Shown here one piece after another: positions 23,912 to 36,500 of a DNA stretch of 64,000 bases; within the stretch, counting starts at the first letter, position 1, and each line of letters starts with the position of its first letter. The stretch is from Sindora glabra. Its lineage: Eukaryota; Streptophyta; Magnoliopsida; Fabales; Fabaceae. The translations under genes were made by a program, and so were the position numbers. Under the pieces are notes generated by a model. That model ran no database searches. It saw only the letters and a list, made by a program, of their open reading frames with translations, and was not told where the DNA came from. The stretch lies in the NCBI GenBank assembly GCA_020226215.1, contig CM035234.1, positions 13,606,713-13,670,712 of the forward strand, written 5' to 3'.

Positions 23912-25401
23912 GCGTAAATTTCACTTACCTCCCCTGAGGTTTAGGTATAAGTCTGTCCTCCCTTCTATTTTCAAAAATTTCACAAACCTCCTTTAATAGT
24001 AGCCAAACATCATGTCTCCGTTTTTAATACCAATTTTGCCCTATCTCATTCAAACTTAAAATATTTTTAAAAACAGAATAAAATTAATTAAGTTAACTAA
24101 AAACAATTATTATTCTTCAATGCTAAATTTGGTTCAAATAACTAAATTAGCCACAAATTTTCCTAAACATAAGCAATTGACCAAAAGATAAATAATCTGT
24201 TCAGGTATATTGAAGGAAAAATAGAAAAAAGCTTCTAAATTTAAACAAACTAGGTATGATATATGCTTTGACTTCCTATATATTGTAGGAACAAATCATA
24301 ATCAGGAGAGATAAATATAAATTACTCACATCTAGTGATCTAAATCAACAGTTGTAATTTTTTTAGGTTATATACCTAGCAAGCCAATTTGATAGAAGTG
24401 ATAATTATCTAGGTTTCAACTAAAATTATGGGTAAGTGGTAAGATCGAATAGTTGCAAATTAAAGCCAAAATCAAGATGAAGATAGATTATAGTAAATTT
24501 ACAAAAGTAAATTGTTTAATCTAGAAGAAAATGATAATAATCAAGAAAAGAATATGTCATCTATCATGTTTCATCGAGGGAGGCAATAATTGAGAAAAAT
24601 ATTATTTTGCACAGCAAACTCTAGTTTTGAAACATTTCCTTACACTTTAGACTAAAAATGAAAAAGCAATAACATTTGAATATGGGTTTTGTTTTTTTCC
24701 TAGGTAGAAGTTAGAGAAAATGGAGTATAGGATGTTTAAAGATGAAGTCCAATCAAAATGTTTAGTTTTCCTAATAATTACTCACCACCGCCATGGCCAA
24801 TTTCACATTTCATTACTGTCAAAACAAATGGGCCTTCTTGCTATTATATGCTTAGAGTGCTTCCAAGAAGAAACATATAGACAAAAAAATATCATACAAA
24901 GGGTCAATTTTTGTGGTGTCCTGTACTATTATGTGCGTGTATTCTACCATGACCAAAACAAGTAGTAATTTTTACTTTCTTATCCTAATTTAGATATTTA
25001 AAAGTTGCAATGGATCTATTAAATATATATTTTTTTGCACATAAGACATTTTGACATTTTCTTCTAATATCTTTTGGCATTATATTATTTATCTGGTATG
25101 TCATAATACTAGACTCTTCATAATAATAGTTAGGCAAATAGACAATATTCACTTTTACACTTTCATTTCTAGAATGTATAGCTGAATGGAAGATAATCAT
25201 TAGGTAGATAGACAACTTTCATTACTAATATCTATTGACATTTTGCTTTTATAAATTTATAACAAGAAAGGGCAAATTTGGTATTAAAAAAGAAGAAATA
25301 ATGCTTAGTTACTATTAAGGGAGATTTATGAAATTTTTTAAAATAGAAGGAAGATCGATAATTTATGTCTAAACTTTAGGGGAGGTAAATAAAATTTACC
25401 C
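23912..25401. mobile_element. Mutator-type foldback element B (about 1.49 kb)
   Basis: Terminal inverted repeats exceed 100 bp: left GCGTAAATTTCACTTACC, TCCCCTGAGGTTTAGG, CCTTCTATTTTCAAAAATTT; right complemented GGGTAAATTTTATTTACC, TCCCCTAAAGTTTAGA, CCTTCTATTTTAAAAAATTT. The arms then agree through TTAATAGTA. This matches a well-known type of plant terminal repeat (GGGTAAATTTCACTTACCTC). Flanking 9-mers TTGAAAAAA and TAAAAAAAT agree only partly. The frames at 24720-24965 and 24985-25215 lie in the interior and are not recognisable; a captured gene fragment cannot be excluded. Confidence 0.78.
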
Positions 25402-25783
25402 TAAAAAAATGTTTTGTTCTTAACTTTATCTAACAGGTTTTGGGAATATCCCTTTGTCACAATTGAGGCCGTTGTTGTTCCATGTCAATGTAGCATGTAC
25501 TTTCCATTCCAGAACAACATCCATTTCCATATATTTTTGTTTTTTTTTATTTTTTATGTTATATTAATGGTGAGGAGGTTTACATTTAGGTCCACCTTTT
25601 TTTTTCCTTCCTAGTAAGGACATGGATAGTTAAATCTCTCTCTCTCTCTTTCTCTCTTTATATATATAGACTCACATGTATGCATAAAATATGAAGAAAT
25701 AAATTCTAAATATAATACAAGGCATAAAATCTTTAAGAAATATGTAATATCACTTAAATTAATAGTTCTTGACAAGTCTATTA
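25402..25783. other. Intergenic DNA with a CT-rich microsatellite
   Basis: No gene. A (CT)n-like tract runs from about 25635 to 25657, followed by TATATATA. The short frame at 25414-25614 has no recognisable similarity. Confidence 0.5.
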
Positions 25784-25792
25784 TATCATTAT

Positions 25793-28159
25793 GGGGAGTT
25801 CTCTGGTACACTTTGCTACTATACTCTACTGTACTCGTTACCTGATAGTTTGTCAATCAATAACACGTGGCAAGTTTAAGTGTTAGTATTAATGGAGTTT
25901 TCTAAATTATTTTTAAGGATAAAATACACAAATTTTCTCATATTATATTTTATGTATTAAAAATTCCTTGATATTTTAAAATGTTTAATTAACATATTTA
26001 AATTATATATGTTATATAGAAGCAAAAAATTGATTCTTCAATATCACTTCTATATTTATAATTGATTTTGAAACAAAAATTAGAATAAAAATTTTTAATT
26101 TTAAAAATATTATCAAATATAAAATATTAATTTATAATTAATTTTTTGAAACTAATCATTCATAATTAATTATATTCAAATAAAATTTTTCTACCATTGT
26201 ATAAAATAATTTTAAAAATATTTTATATTTGATAATATTTTTGAAAGTAAAAACTTTTATTCTAATTTTTGTTACAAAATCAAAATTAAATATAAAAGTG
26301 AAATTGAAAAATCAATTTTTTGGCAATTAAGCATGCTTAATAAATTAATTGTAAAAATTCCTTTTTATTGTTAAATTTGGAATGAGAGTTAACAGAAGCC
26401 CTATAACCTTACTCCCAAATCTACTTATTTGCTTTCAATCAATTCATAATACTTTATAATGCTACTTTCATACTTAATTAGAACTTCTAATTCTCTTTGA
26501 ATGGATATCCTTTGGATTTTATTAGCCACCATGGCCTACTCAAAGTTAATACACTCTAGAATTGTGATTCTCACAGCTCCTCCTATCTTAAGTAACATCC
26601 AAATATTATCAAGTTCTTAAAAGATGAAATTCTCTATTCCATTAGCTCACATGAAATGATAACAAGAGAAATTCTTCCTTGATCAATGAGTATATAATTT
26701 GTGTATCTTGAACTATTAAAAAATTATCACTTCATTTTCATTAAAAAATTTAATCAGTTTTTAAACTAATTTTTTGTGAATTATGGTGCTCTATTATTGA
26801 CTTCAAGGCATACAAGTTAGATATTTACTAGATAAGGAAGGATCTCTCAAGATTAAATTGCAGAGAGAAAATAAAATTAAAAAAAGTAAAAATACATATA
26901 ACCCATTTACATTATGTCTCATGCATAGAAATTCCCTCTCCCAGCAATTAAAATATTTAAATACATATTGTGCATAAAGCCCATTCATTATCTTTCCATC
27001 CAAATCTTAGTAGAAGGAGGTTTCTGTAACTATTTTTTTTAATATGATTGATTAAAAAAAACTAACTTTTTAAAATTAATTTTACATTAAAAATAGATTT
27101 TAAAATAAAAATAAAAAATAATATTTTTTACTTTCAACTTTAACATTTATATATTATCATTTATAACATAGTAATTAATAATAAACTTTTAAAGTTAATT
27201 ATTCATAATTATTTTTAAAAAAATTATCCTACAATACAACTTCAAGAATATTTTATTCTATTACATTTCAATTACTTCTCTTTTTCATGCATGCAATTAT
27301 GAAATTGTTTTCCAAATAATACATATAACTTAAAATAAAAACTAAAATTTTATTTTTTTATTTTTTTGATCTACTGATACAACCTTAAAAATTGAAAAAT
27401 AACATATAAAATTAAAATGAGTTTCACATACTCTAATACATTCAAAGAAAATGAGTTCATAAATGGATTCTTAGAAAATATAATAAATTTAGTGAAAATG
27501 CATTTTCCCCCAATTCTATAGTTATAGTAACAAGTATATTTATTTAAATAAATCATAATTGAATAAAATATTTCTAAAATACTTATAAAAATATAAAAAA
27601 TATTAAAATAAAATATCTCATATTTTAGTTGTAATTTTAAGTTATATGTATTATTAAGAAAAATAACTTTATAAAAATATTGCACCTATAAAAAAGAAAT
27701 TTTCTTAAAATAGAGTGGAATAAAATATTTTTAAATTTATTTTGTACAATGGTAGAAAAAAATTATTTGAATATAATTGATTATGAATAATTAGTTTTAC
27801 AAAATTAATTATAAATTAATATTTTATATTTGATAATATTTTTGAAAGTAAAAATTTTTATTCCAATTTTTGTTTCAAAATTAATTATAAATATAGAAGT
27901 GATATTGAAAAATCAATTTTTTGGTTCTATAAAAAATATATAATTTAGATATGTTAATTATACATTTTAAAATATCAAGGAATTTTTGACACATAAAATA
28001 TAATATTAAGAAATTTGTGTATTTTATCCTTTAAAATAATTTAGAAAACTCCATTAACACTAACACTAACATTTGAACTTGCCACGTGTTGTTGAATAGT
28101 AGACAATCGGATAATGAGTACCATAGAGTACAACAACAAAGTGTACCAAAGAATCGCCC
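25793..28159. mobile_element. Mutator-like element (MULE), non-autonomous, 2.37 kb
   Basis: Flanked by a perfect 9-bp target duplication TATCATTAT (25784-25792 and 28160-28168), the hallmark of Mutator transposition. Long terminal inverted repeats of about 400 bp begin GGGGAGTTCTCTGGTACAC on the left and GGGCGATTCTTTGGTACAC on the right (complemented). They share ACACGTGGCAAGTT, AACTCCATTAA/TTAATGGAGTT, and TGATATTGAAAAATCAATTT. A third partial copy of one arm segment lies at 26200-26330. The interior (about 26340-27700) has no transposase domain that I can see. The frames at 26803-27003 and 27371-27685 are not recognised. Confidence 0.88.
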
Positions 28160-28168
28160 TATCATTAT

Positions 28169-29529
28169 TAGTTATGTTTAATAGGAATAGTTGATATGTT
28201 AATTAATAATTGATAGGTTAGTTAATAATTAATAAGTCAACTAATTAGATTAAAAGTATTTAGTAAAATTAATTATTAAATAAATTAAAAAAATATAAAA
28301 TGACATAAAATAATATGTTAATATGAATTATTAATATATATAAATGAATTAAATTAAAATATATTTATTTTGAGATCAAATTATATTAATATAATAAATA
28401 TATTTAAAATAAAAATATAATAATTAAAATTTTAATTAATTACACTTTTAACATTATATATGTATTTATTTATGTACTTTATATCTATTTTATGCTATTT
28501 AAAATAAAAATATAATTATTTAAAATATAATTAAAAGTATATATTACTAGTTAAATAAGAAATAAGGATAAATATATAAAATAAACTAATAAATTATAAT
28601 TTATCAGCTATAAATCATTCAAAATATTAAATAAATTTTTAATAAATTAGCACATTAAATACTTTTTAAAATTTAATTTATAATTTATTAATTGAGTTAA
28701 TAAATTATAGATTAATTTATTTATTATGATAAATAAAATTATTATCTAAATCACTTACGACTAATCACCATAGCTCATATTTCTATTTTTTTTATTTATA
28801 CTCTATTTCTCTTCCTTGATTCTTTTAAGCCAAAATTAAGCAAATAGTTTCTTAATTTTACACCCAAATCCCACCTATAAGTTAGCACATTTCTAAAAGG
28901 GTGATATAAATTAATTATTTCAATACCATCAATTTGAACATTAGAAATGTGTTTAAAGATTTTGTTTCACTTATTTTTTTAATGACAATTTGAATGATCA
29001 ATATTTGTAATGCAAAAGCATAGTTTTTAAAATCAAACCAATTATTGAATTAGAAAAAACATTGGTTTCAATGAAAATTAGTTGAAACAATTTTAAATTT
29101 AAAAATATAAATTATATATACATTAAAAATATATGTTTAAAGTAATAAAATATAACAATACAATAATAATTTATATAAGAAATAATTAAAAAATAGTATA
29201 AATTCAATGGGTATGAAATTACAAAAATGTTAGTTACACTTCTATTATTGTAAACTTATAAAAAAATAATTTTTTAAGAAAGTTTGAAAAATTGATTTGG
29301 TTCATCAGCTTGATCGATTTTAACCACTTGTAACTAATTTTTACTAATTTGCATATATTTCGATCTAAAAATCTTTACCAAAATTGCTTACCGACTAATT
29401 CATTGATTCAATTTTCAAAATTATGTTTAAAGTATATTTTTAGAAGGATAAATTATTTAATGATATATATATATAATACATCCGCTCAATGAGAAATAAT
29501 TATTTTTAAATTTTTTATTAGTTTCGTTG

Positions 29530-29594
<65 letters not shown>

Positions 29595-30180
29595 TTTTTT
29601 ATTTTTTAATTATAAAAATTTAGTTATATTTTTTATTATGTAAAAATAAAAATATATATTATAATTAAAGGACATCACATCTTCATGAACTTTTATTTTT
29701 TTTATTTGAATGAAAAGATATATTATTAATAGATAATAGAATAATAATAGATATTATAATTAACTTGTCCTAACTAATAATTTTTTAATTTAATGATTGT
29801 ATTTATCATGAACATGAAAAATAAAATTAATTTAACTATTTTAAATTCATATTTCTCTATTAAAATTATATAAATATTTTATATTATTTTAACATCATGT
29901 GCATATTGGCCATCTCCGTAATTAAAATTTGTAAATATTTGTTACCAATTGGTACACATATAAAATTATAAATTTCAATTTAAAATATTAAAATAAACGA
30001 ATTTAAAGTAATATGAAATATTACAGCACTTAAAATACATTAAGTTCATTGAAAAATTTATAATATATCATAACTAATAAATTATTAAATTTAATCATCA
30101 ATATATTATTGTATAATCTATAAAATTTAATTTAAAAATTTAATATTCTATTACATCTAACGATAATCCTATCAACTCAA
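28169..30180. other. AT-rich intergenic DNA upstream of the TMEM8-like gene
   Basis: No gene. Loose inverted repeats at about 28170-28760 and 29015-29430 may be old MITEs: the latter has AAAATCAAACCAATTATTGAAT on one side and GATTCAATTTTCAAAATTAT on the other. A long (AT)n tract is listed separately. Confidence 0.5.
29531..29590. repeat. (AT)n microsatellite
   Basis: About 29 near-perfect AT units within AT-rich intergenic DNA. Shorter TATATATATA runs occur nearby at 29464-29474. Confidence 0.93.
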
Positions 30181-30502
30181 GTGTACACACGCTCCTTGAG
30201 AGCGCGTGCTTTTTTAACTGTAGAGTCTTCGTCTCCTCTCCAATCATCCTACCACTTCGGCAGCACGAGCCAACTCAGAATTTATCAGTAAATATGATTT
30301 AAAAACATGATCATAAGAAAATATAAAAAATTCACGCTTTTTTATTTAAAAAGAATAAAATGACGACTCAAAAAGTTATATTGCTTACGACAATTTCACT
30401 AATTATTTAATTAATCCAGTAAATACTTAATTTTCCCATCTTTTAATTCCCTGCATCATCTCATGGTCTGGGAATCGCCAAAATAAAAAACCATTAAAAA
30501 AG
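30181..30502 (+). promoter_or_regulatory. Probable promoter and 5' UTR of the TMEM8-like gene
   Basis: Base composition shifts here from very AT-rich to more balanced. The stretch 30181-30280 contains an imperfect hairpin (CACGCTC..GAGCGCGTG), a T run and a CT-rich block (CTTCGTCTCCTCTCC), typical of plant promoter or leader DNA. A clear TATA box or transcription start cannot be picked. The ATG at 30503 is the first one that opens the conserved frame. Confidence 0.5.
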
Positions 30503-33500
30503 ATGTTGGCTTTGAAATTCAGTTCGATTCCGTGCAATTATCCCAATCTGATTCTCAGTATTTTCGTGCTCTTTTCTTGCTCATTTGGCCTCTGCTCTGC
30601 AAAGGATGAACTGGGTACTGATGGTACCTTTACTGTCTCCAGCTTCAGCTACCCTGAAACCACGCTTAGACCCTTTGATTTGCGCTATATCAGAGGTAAG
30701 AAAGCTAATTGTCAGTGACCCTTTTGTCAATATGATCGATTTGCTATGTTTTCTACTTAATTTTCATAAAGCATTATTGGGTTGGAACTTGGAAGTTTAA
30801 TTGCTCAAAATTGAAACTTTCTAGTTTCAACCGTTTCTGTTTTTCTCTTATTTTTGTTAAAATTGCAACTTCTTCTGAGATTTTGGATATTTGACTGATT
30901 TGTTATGGTTCAAGAAGCATAATTGGGTTTTTGTCTTAGTGGCATAGTTGTTCTTTTTGGGTTAATTGCTATCTTTGTGTTTTTCTTCTTTCTTCTTTTG
31001 TTACTTTTTTGCAGTGATTTGGTTATTTATTTTTGTATATAGTGCTTTGTCTCGGAGCTTTGATTTCTATTTTGATAACTCCTGTCTTCTAGATGTTGGT
31101 ATCAAACTGTGGTTTGTGATTCTTCAGTAAACATAATGTAATGGATATAATTATGCAGTGATTTGCTTCGTTCATGAACGGGCTGAGGTTCTGTGGTCAG
31201 AAGACAAACCTTTCGAGGAAATCATCTGTGTTTTTTGTTTACTGTTAATTGCAATATTTGCATTGAATTGCTTCAAGATCACATGCGGTTTGCCGTTTGC
31301 ATACGTATTTCTCTATTCTAATAAAAATTTCATTGGAGGTTTAGCTCCATCGACAATATTTTGTTGGTGTAGTCATCTCTAGTAATCACAACTCAAGAAC
31401 AACCGTAATTTGTGTTGAAAGATAGGATCTGATCTTGTTTGATTGTGGGTTGGTCTTCTAGTTTCTTAGTTATGATGTATAGAGTATTTCATGATGAAAA
31501 ATACACATTCAACTATTTGAAGTTTTATATTAGATAATAGGTGCAATTTTCAATGTCTGAACTTATGCTATCCATGGCAATGCTTTAAGATTCAAATCTG
31601 CTTCTTGGCTTGCTTTTTCAGATTTGAACCTTTGAATGCCTGAAAATGTACCTTAACATCTAGCTATTATACATGATATCCTTCTATGATCAAGAAATGG
31701 ATGATAATCAACTTTATTTCATTTACTCTTGCAAAATTTCAATATGAAAGGGAGATGGTAAATGCTAAATATCATCCCTCAGGAAACTGATTGTTATTTT
31801 ATAGTCAATTTTTAGTTACAAGGAGTTATACATGGACCTACGAGATCTTAATTTCTTTTGTTTTCCCTTGTTCCAGTTGATTTGCCACCATGGTTTTCTA
31901 CATTGTCTGTAGCATTGAGCTCAGATGTAGACCTTGTGAGTATGTTCATATCTTAATAAATTAAATATGATTGCTTTACTAGAATCCTTGTGATTACTAC
32001 TACCTTGGAACAATTTTGTAATTCCTTTGTTTTTATTCCTTTCAAGCTCCTAGAGAACAAAATTTCATGATGGCATCTCCTGCTTAGTCCTCACTGACTT
32101 GTTTATTTCCAACATTTGGTTGATCTGTACTTTACTTTTAGGTACCTGAAAAGGTTGAAAGGGTTCCAATAAGCACACTGCCTATAATATGCTTTAGAGA
32201 TGGCAGTCCTCCACTGCCAGATTCCTCAAACACATCTCTGAAAGATTCAGCTGTCTCAGGTGCAAGCCATTTAAATTAAGTTCAACTCAGTTTAATGAAA
32301 GTTTGCATCAGCATTGAAGTTTGGGCACATATTTCCTCTTGTGAAGTTCTTGTTTATGGGAGAGATTATAAGATGCCTTCATCATTGTTGCATGAATTTG
32401 CACTTTAGCATAGATATAATCTGTTATCATGGTAGAACCATTAGACCCACAATAACTTATTGACATTCATTGAATTAGCATCAAGACTCCTGAAGGAAAT
32501 TTTTTGGTCTTTAGCCATTGTTTTGCAGGCTTTACCATGACAGTCTCTTTCTCCTATTTATGGTCTATAATATGCCGTATAGTCTGAATACTTAACTCAT
32601 GAATGTGATGTTTTCTTTCTTGCCATCGTCGTATTTTTATTTTCTCAATCACTTTGAGAATGCTTGTTCTGTGTCTCTTTTTCTGTCTCCCTTGTGTACA
32701 ATTAGATAAGCTTCTATTTACTTTTTATTTTTGGGCCCTTTAACTGTCTGGTATTCTAATTTCCTTTTTGTTGCCCTTTTTCCTTAAAGGTATTAATGGT
32801 CTTGATGTGGAGCAGTGCTTTCCTATGCAGAAAAATATCACTATGAAATTGACAAATGATCAGGTATTGTTAGAGGTCCTTTACTTGCAGCAATCTCTTT
32901 GCTTAAGATGCTTGTATTGGTATGGTAGTACTTGCCTTGATGTCAAGTTCACAAGTATCCACTTTTTGTCCTTCTAAAATGACAGGCTTTAATATAAATT
33001 ATGTTGCAGATATCTCCTGGTGTATGGTATGTTGGTCTTTTCAATGGCATTGGACCAACAAGGACACAGTCAAAAATGGTATGTTTTTATCACCTGAATA
33101 TTTGAAGTTCTTATGTAACCATTTTAACAGTTTATAACCTTTCGATATTTTCATTGTGGCATTATGTGCATTTCTCTGCTATAAGACAGTTATTGATGTT
33201 GCTACACTCACTACCTTTGACATTACTGTGCATGATTAGAATTAATTTTTTTCCAGTCTTGGTTTTGACTGTGGAATGTGCTGTTATTTTTTGGTAAGTG
33301 TTGACAGTATGATGTAGAGCCAGTAATTTTACAATCAATCTTTCACAATATTATTGTGGTAGCTGTCATAGCCATCAGGAACACATTGTTATACAGATTA
33401 TTTTTTGTGGAGGCTTGACTGATTCAGCATTTGTTGATAGATCAATGCTTATTAGTTGATTGTGCACAAGAGAAAAAGATCTATGAGGTCTTTTTGTGGT

Positions 33501-36500
33501 TGGAATCAAATTTAATTGCCTAAGCTAATTGATTTCTTTCTTGATCTTATCTTGGTAAATTAATCATTAGTTGTTTGTTCATCAAGGCCATCAAATTGGA
33601 TCCAAACTCATATATTTCCACCTAATTCTATTGTACTTATTTTATCTCTCTCTCGATGGGGCATTGATGGATTAACAAAGATACTGATGAATGTTAACTG
33701 CATTGTCTGTGTAGATTATCCGGGGCCCAGCATATTCATTCCAGGCCAATATAACTGTGGATGCATGCACAAATTCAATGGTGTGGGGGGAGTTCTGCAA
33801 CAGTACAGTCTACCCACTCTCGTGCACACAATCTAATATCCATAATACTTCTGGGGTATCAATATCCGTGCCAATGGTAGAAAATGTATTGACATGCAGA
33901 AATAACTTTGGAATTTTCTGTGTTCAGGAAAGTGTTCCAAAATTTTATTCCTTGGATATAATAAATGTGGCGGAACAGTTGACCATAATGGCAAAAAATC
34001 TCAGGTTCAATGTTACAACTTCAGATAACACTCCAAGTGCAAATGATGTTAATTTAACGTGTTTTGCTCGGCACGGTGCAATGCCTTCCGTGGCTTTGCA
34101 TGATTACTCCAGTAATTTAAATAAAGCTCCTTTGGTTATTCAATCACCACTGGTTGGTCGTTGGTACATTAGTATATTACTAATAAATATAACCACAAAA
34201 ATTGGAGAGGCTCAGGATAGTAATATGAGAGTTTGCTATTCTGTGGAATCACAAGTGCTTGAATGTCCTCCTGGCAAAGCAGGGCCAAATTGTACGAGGG
34301 AGAGCTACGTACTTCAGGTGGGAATTTTTCTAAAATGTCTTCTACCTCTGTTTTATTTAGTTTACTTTAACCTTATGTTCTACTTTTAATATGGTAATGA
34401 GGTCTATTTGTGACAGTTTGATAACCTTGGTCTTAAAATTTGTACTTGTAGGTTATGACTGTTGATAAACATGGTTAGGATTTAAAGGGAGAGAAAGTAC
34501 AGATAGGCTAGAGAGAATGGGAGAAATACTAAAATATTATTAACTAAATAAGAGGCTTAATTGTTTTGTAGAACATAACCTTAATGCTCTATTTATACAG
34601 AGCTCTTGAGAAATATAAAGACTCTAATATACTTAACTTGGAGTGCAAAACAAGTAAATCCATAACATAGTTTAAAATTGATAATAATTAATCTAAGATA
34701 TTTCCTAATATAATATAATTCTTAATCTAAGATAATTTTCTAATATGACGTAATTCTAACACTCCCCTTTAAGCTGAAATTTGCAAAGCTTAAGCTTTGT
34801 TACATAAACTTCAACTTCCAAATCCAATAAAACAGAACAATAAAGAAAACTTGATAAAAACAGCTTGCAAACATTCCCCCTGAAAGGAAACATTCACAAA
34901 TTCCAAAACCTTGGTAGAAATATTAATAGCTTTCAAAAGTCTTTTACTAGCTTCCCTTGAATTGCTATCTCAGTTTCCTAGTCAAAAACACCAACATTTG
35001 GGGTTGGACACAGCTACCAGAAGTCTCCTTGACTCTTTAGCCAAAAACATCAACACTTTGCATAACTAGCCCCTCAACTTGTAACAGGTACAAATTAGGC
35101 ACAAACAAATCAAATGCTTGGATGACAAAATCAATGGTCTAAGCAACCTTAAACAGAATAACCTCACCAAATCAAACTTGCACAAACACAAGTCACCAAA
35201 TGATGTCCCAAATCATATGAAGACACTAAAACTAGTGGTCCGAACCACCAAAGCCAACTTGCATAACACCAAACAACACAATTTTGCCCACAACAAAATC
35301 CAAAATGCCATGGTTACACTCGACACTTTTTAGTCATTGCAACCGTTGCCATTGGAGCAAGGATGAAAAAGCTACTCTTCGTAATAACTCACCAAATCAC
35401 ATTTCTACTAGCCCGAAATGAACTCCTGTGGACTACACAATAAGCTCCAATGTCAACATGCTCTCCATGCCAAATAGCCATGGCATACACAAAATGGAGC
35501 ACCCAAACACCATGAAAACACATTAAAAACAAATCAACTGAATTCTATAGAAAACTCACCAAAACTACCTCCAACAATATTGAAATCCACTGAAGATGAG
35601 TTCACACATCAACAGTTAGTGAGATTTCGCTTAAAAAAAACCAGATTTAGAAACAACCTTACCTAGACCACCACAAGACCAAAATCGAATAGCCAAAGTC
35701 TAATCACTACAAAATACACATTTTAGGTGCAAAATCAGTCAATACAGCATGATAGTACTAGAAAACAACAACTGATCAGCTATGATAAGAACCTCACTTG
35801 AAAAATTCATTAAAAAAAAAATCCTAGAAAATTGTCCAAAATTAAAAAACCACAGTTAGAGGTTTTGAATCTCAAAACCAACCACACAGAAAGGTTTAGC
35901 ACTGGGCAAAGATGTTGCAGAAAATGTCTTGCTGTCAGAAATGCCGCCATGCACCTCCAACTCTGTCTCCATGTGGGCCTCATACACCTTTTGGAAACCT
36001 GTGCATGTGATGCACGTGCTGCCGAGGGAGGTTCTTGCCCTTCGATTTGTCTTTTGGTGAGCCCAAATCTTATTTTTTGGTTACAGAAGCTACTTGAAAC
36101 CCCTCAAACCGAACCAAACTGCTACTTTTCTTCTTTGAAAATACTTTTCTTTTTCTCTTTTTTTTTATTTTTTATTCTTTTTTTCCAAACTCACCAAAAC
36201 AAATTCAAAATAGTAACTAAAATAAGAAAAAATTACATTCGCCCACTTGTATTTTTGCTTTTTTTCACTTAACCCACTTATGATTTTAAGTGTTGCAATT
36301 CACCCTCTTGTATTTTCAATAGTTAATACTTTGTCAGTCTAAACTATTTTTTGTCCAAAATTTAGATTTGATCTTTATTTTTCCTAATTTTGATTCAATT
36401 TGATAGATATTCAAAATTATTTTACCCTTAAAAAACCTGATTTGACACCTTCTATTTAGTAATTATGGACTAAATTTCAGAAGAGAAATCTTCAATAGAA

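Noticed and set aside
24720..24965. 81-codon frame in foldback element B as a gene
   Set aside because: No recognisable family and it sits inside a non-autonomous repeat; kept only as a possible captured fragment.
27371..27685. 104-codon minus-strand frame in the MULE
   Set aside because: It is low-complexity Phe/Ile/Tyr-rich translation of AT-rich DNA, without transposase motifs.
30186..30216. GC-rich hairpin followed by T6, resembling a terminator or Pol III signal
   Set aside because: The stem is imperfect, there are no A/B boxes or upstream gene, and Rho-independent terminators are not expected in plant nuclear DNA.
35832..36272. 146-codon plus-strand frame inside intron 6
   Set aside because: It lies in the non-coding interior of the LTR element and runs into the MITE end; the tail is poly-Phe from T-rich DNA and no domain is recognisable.
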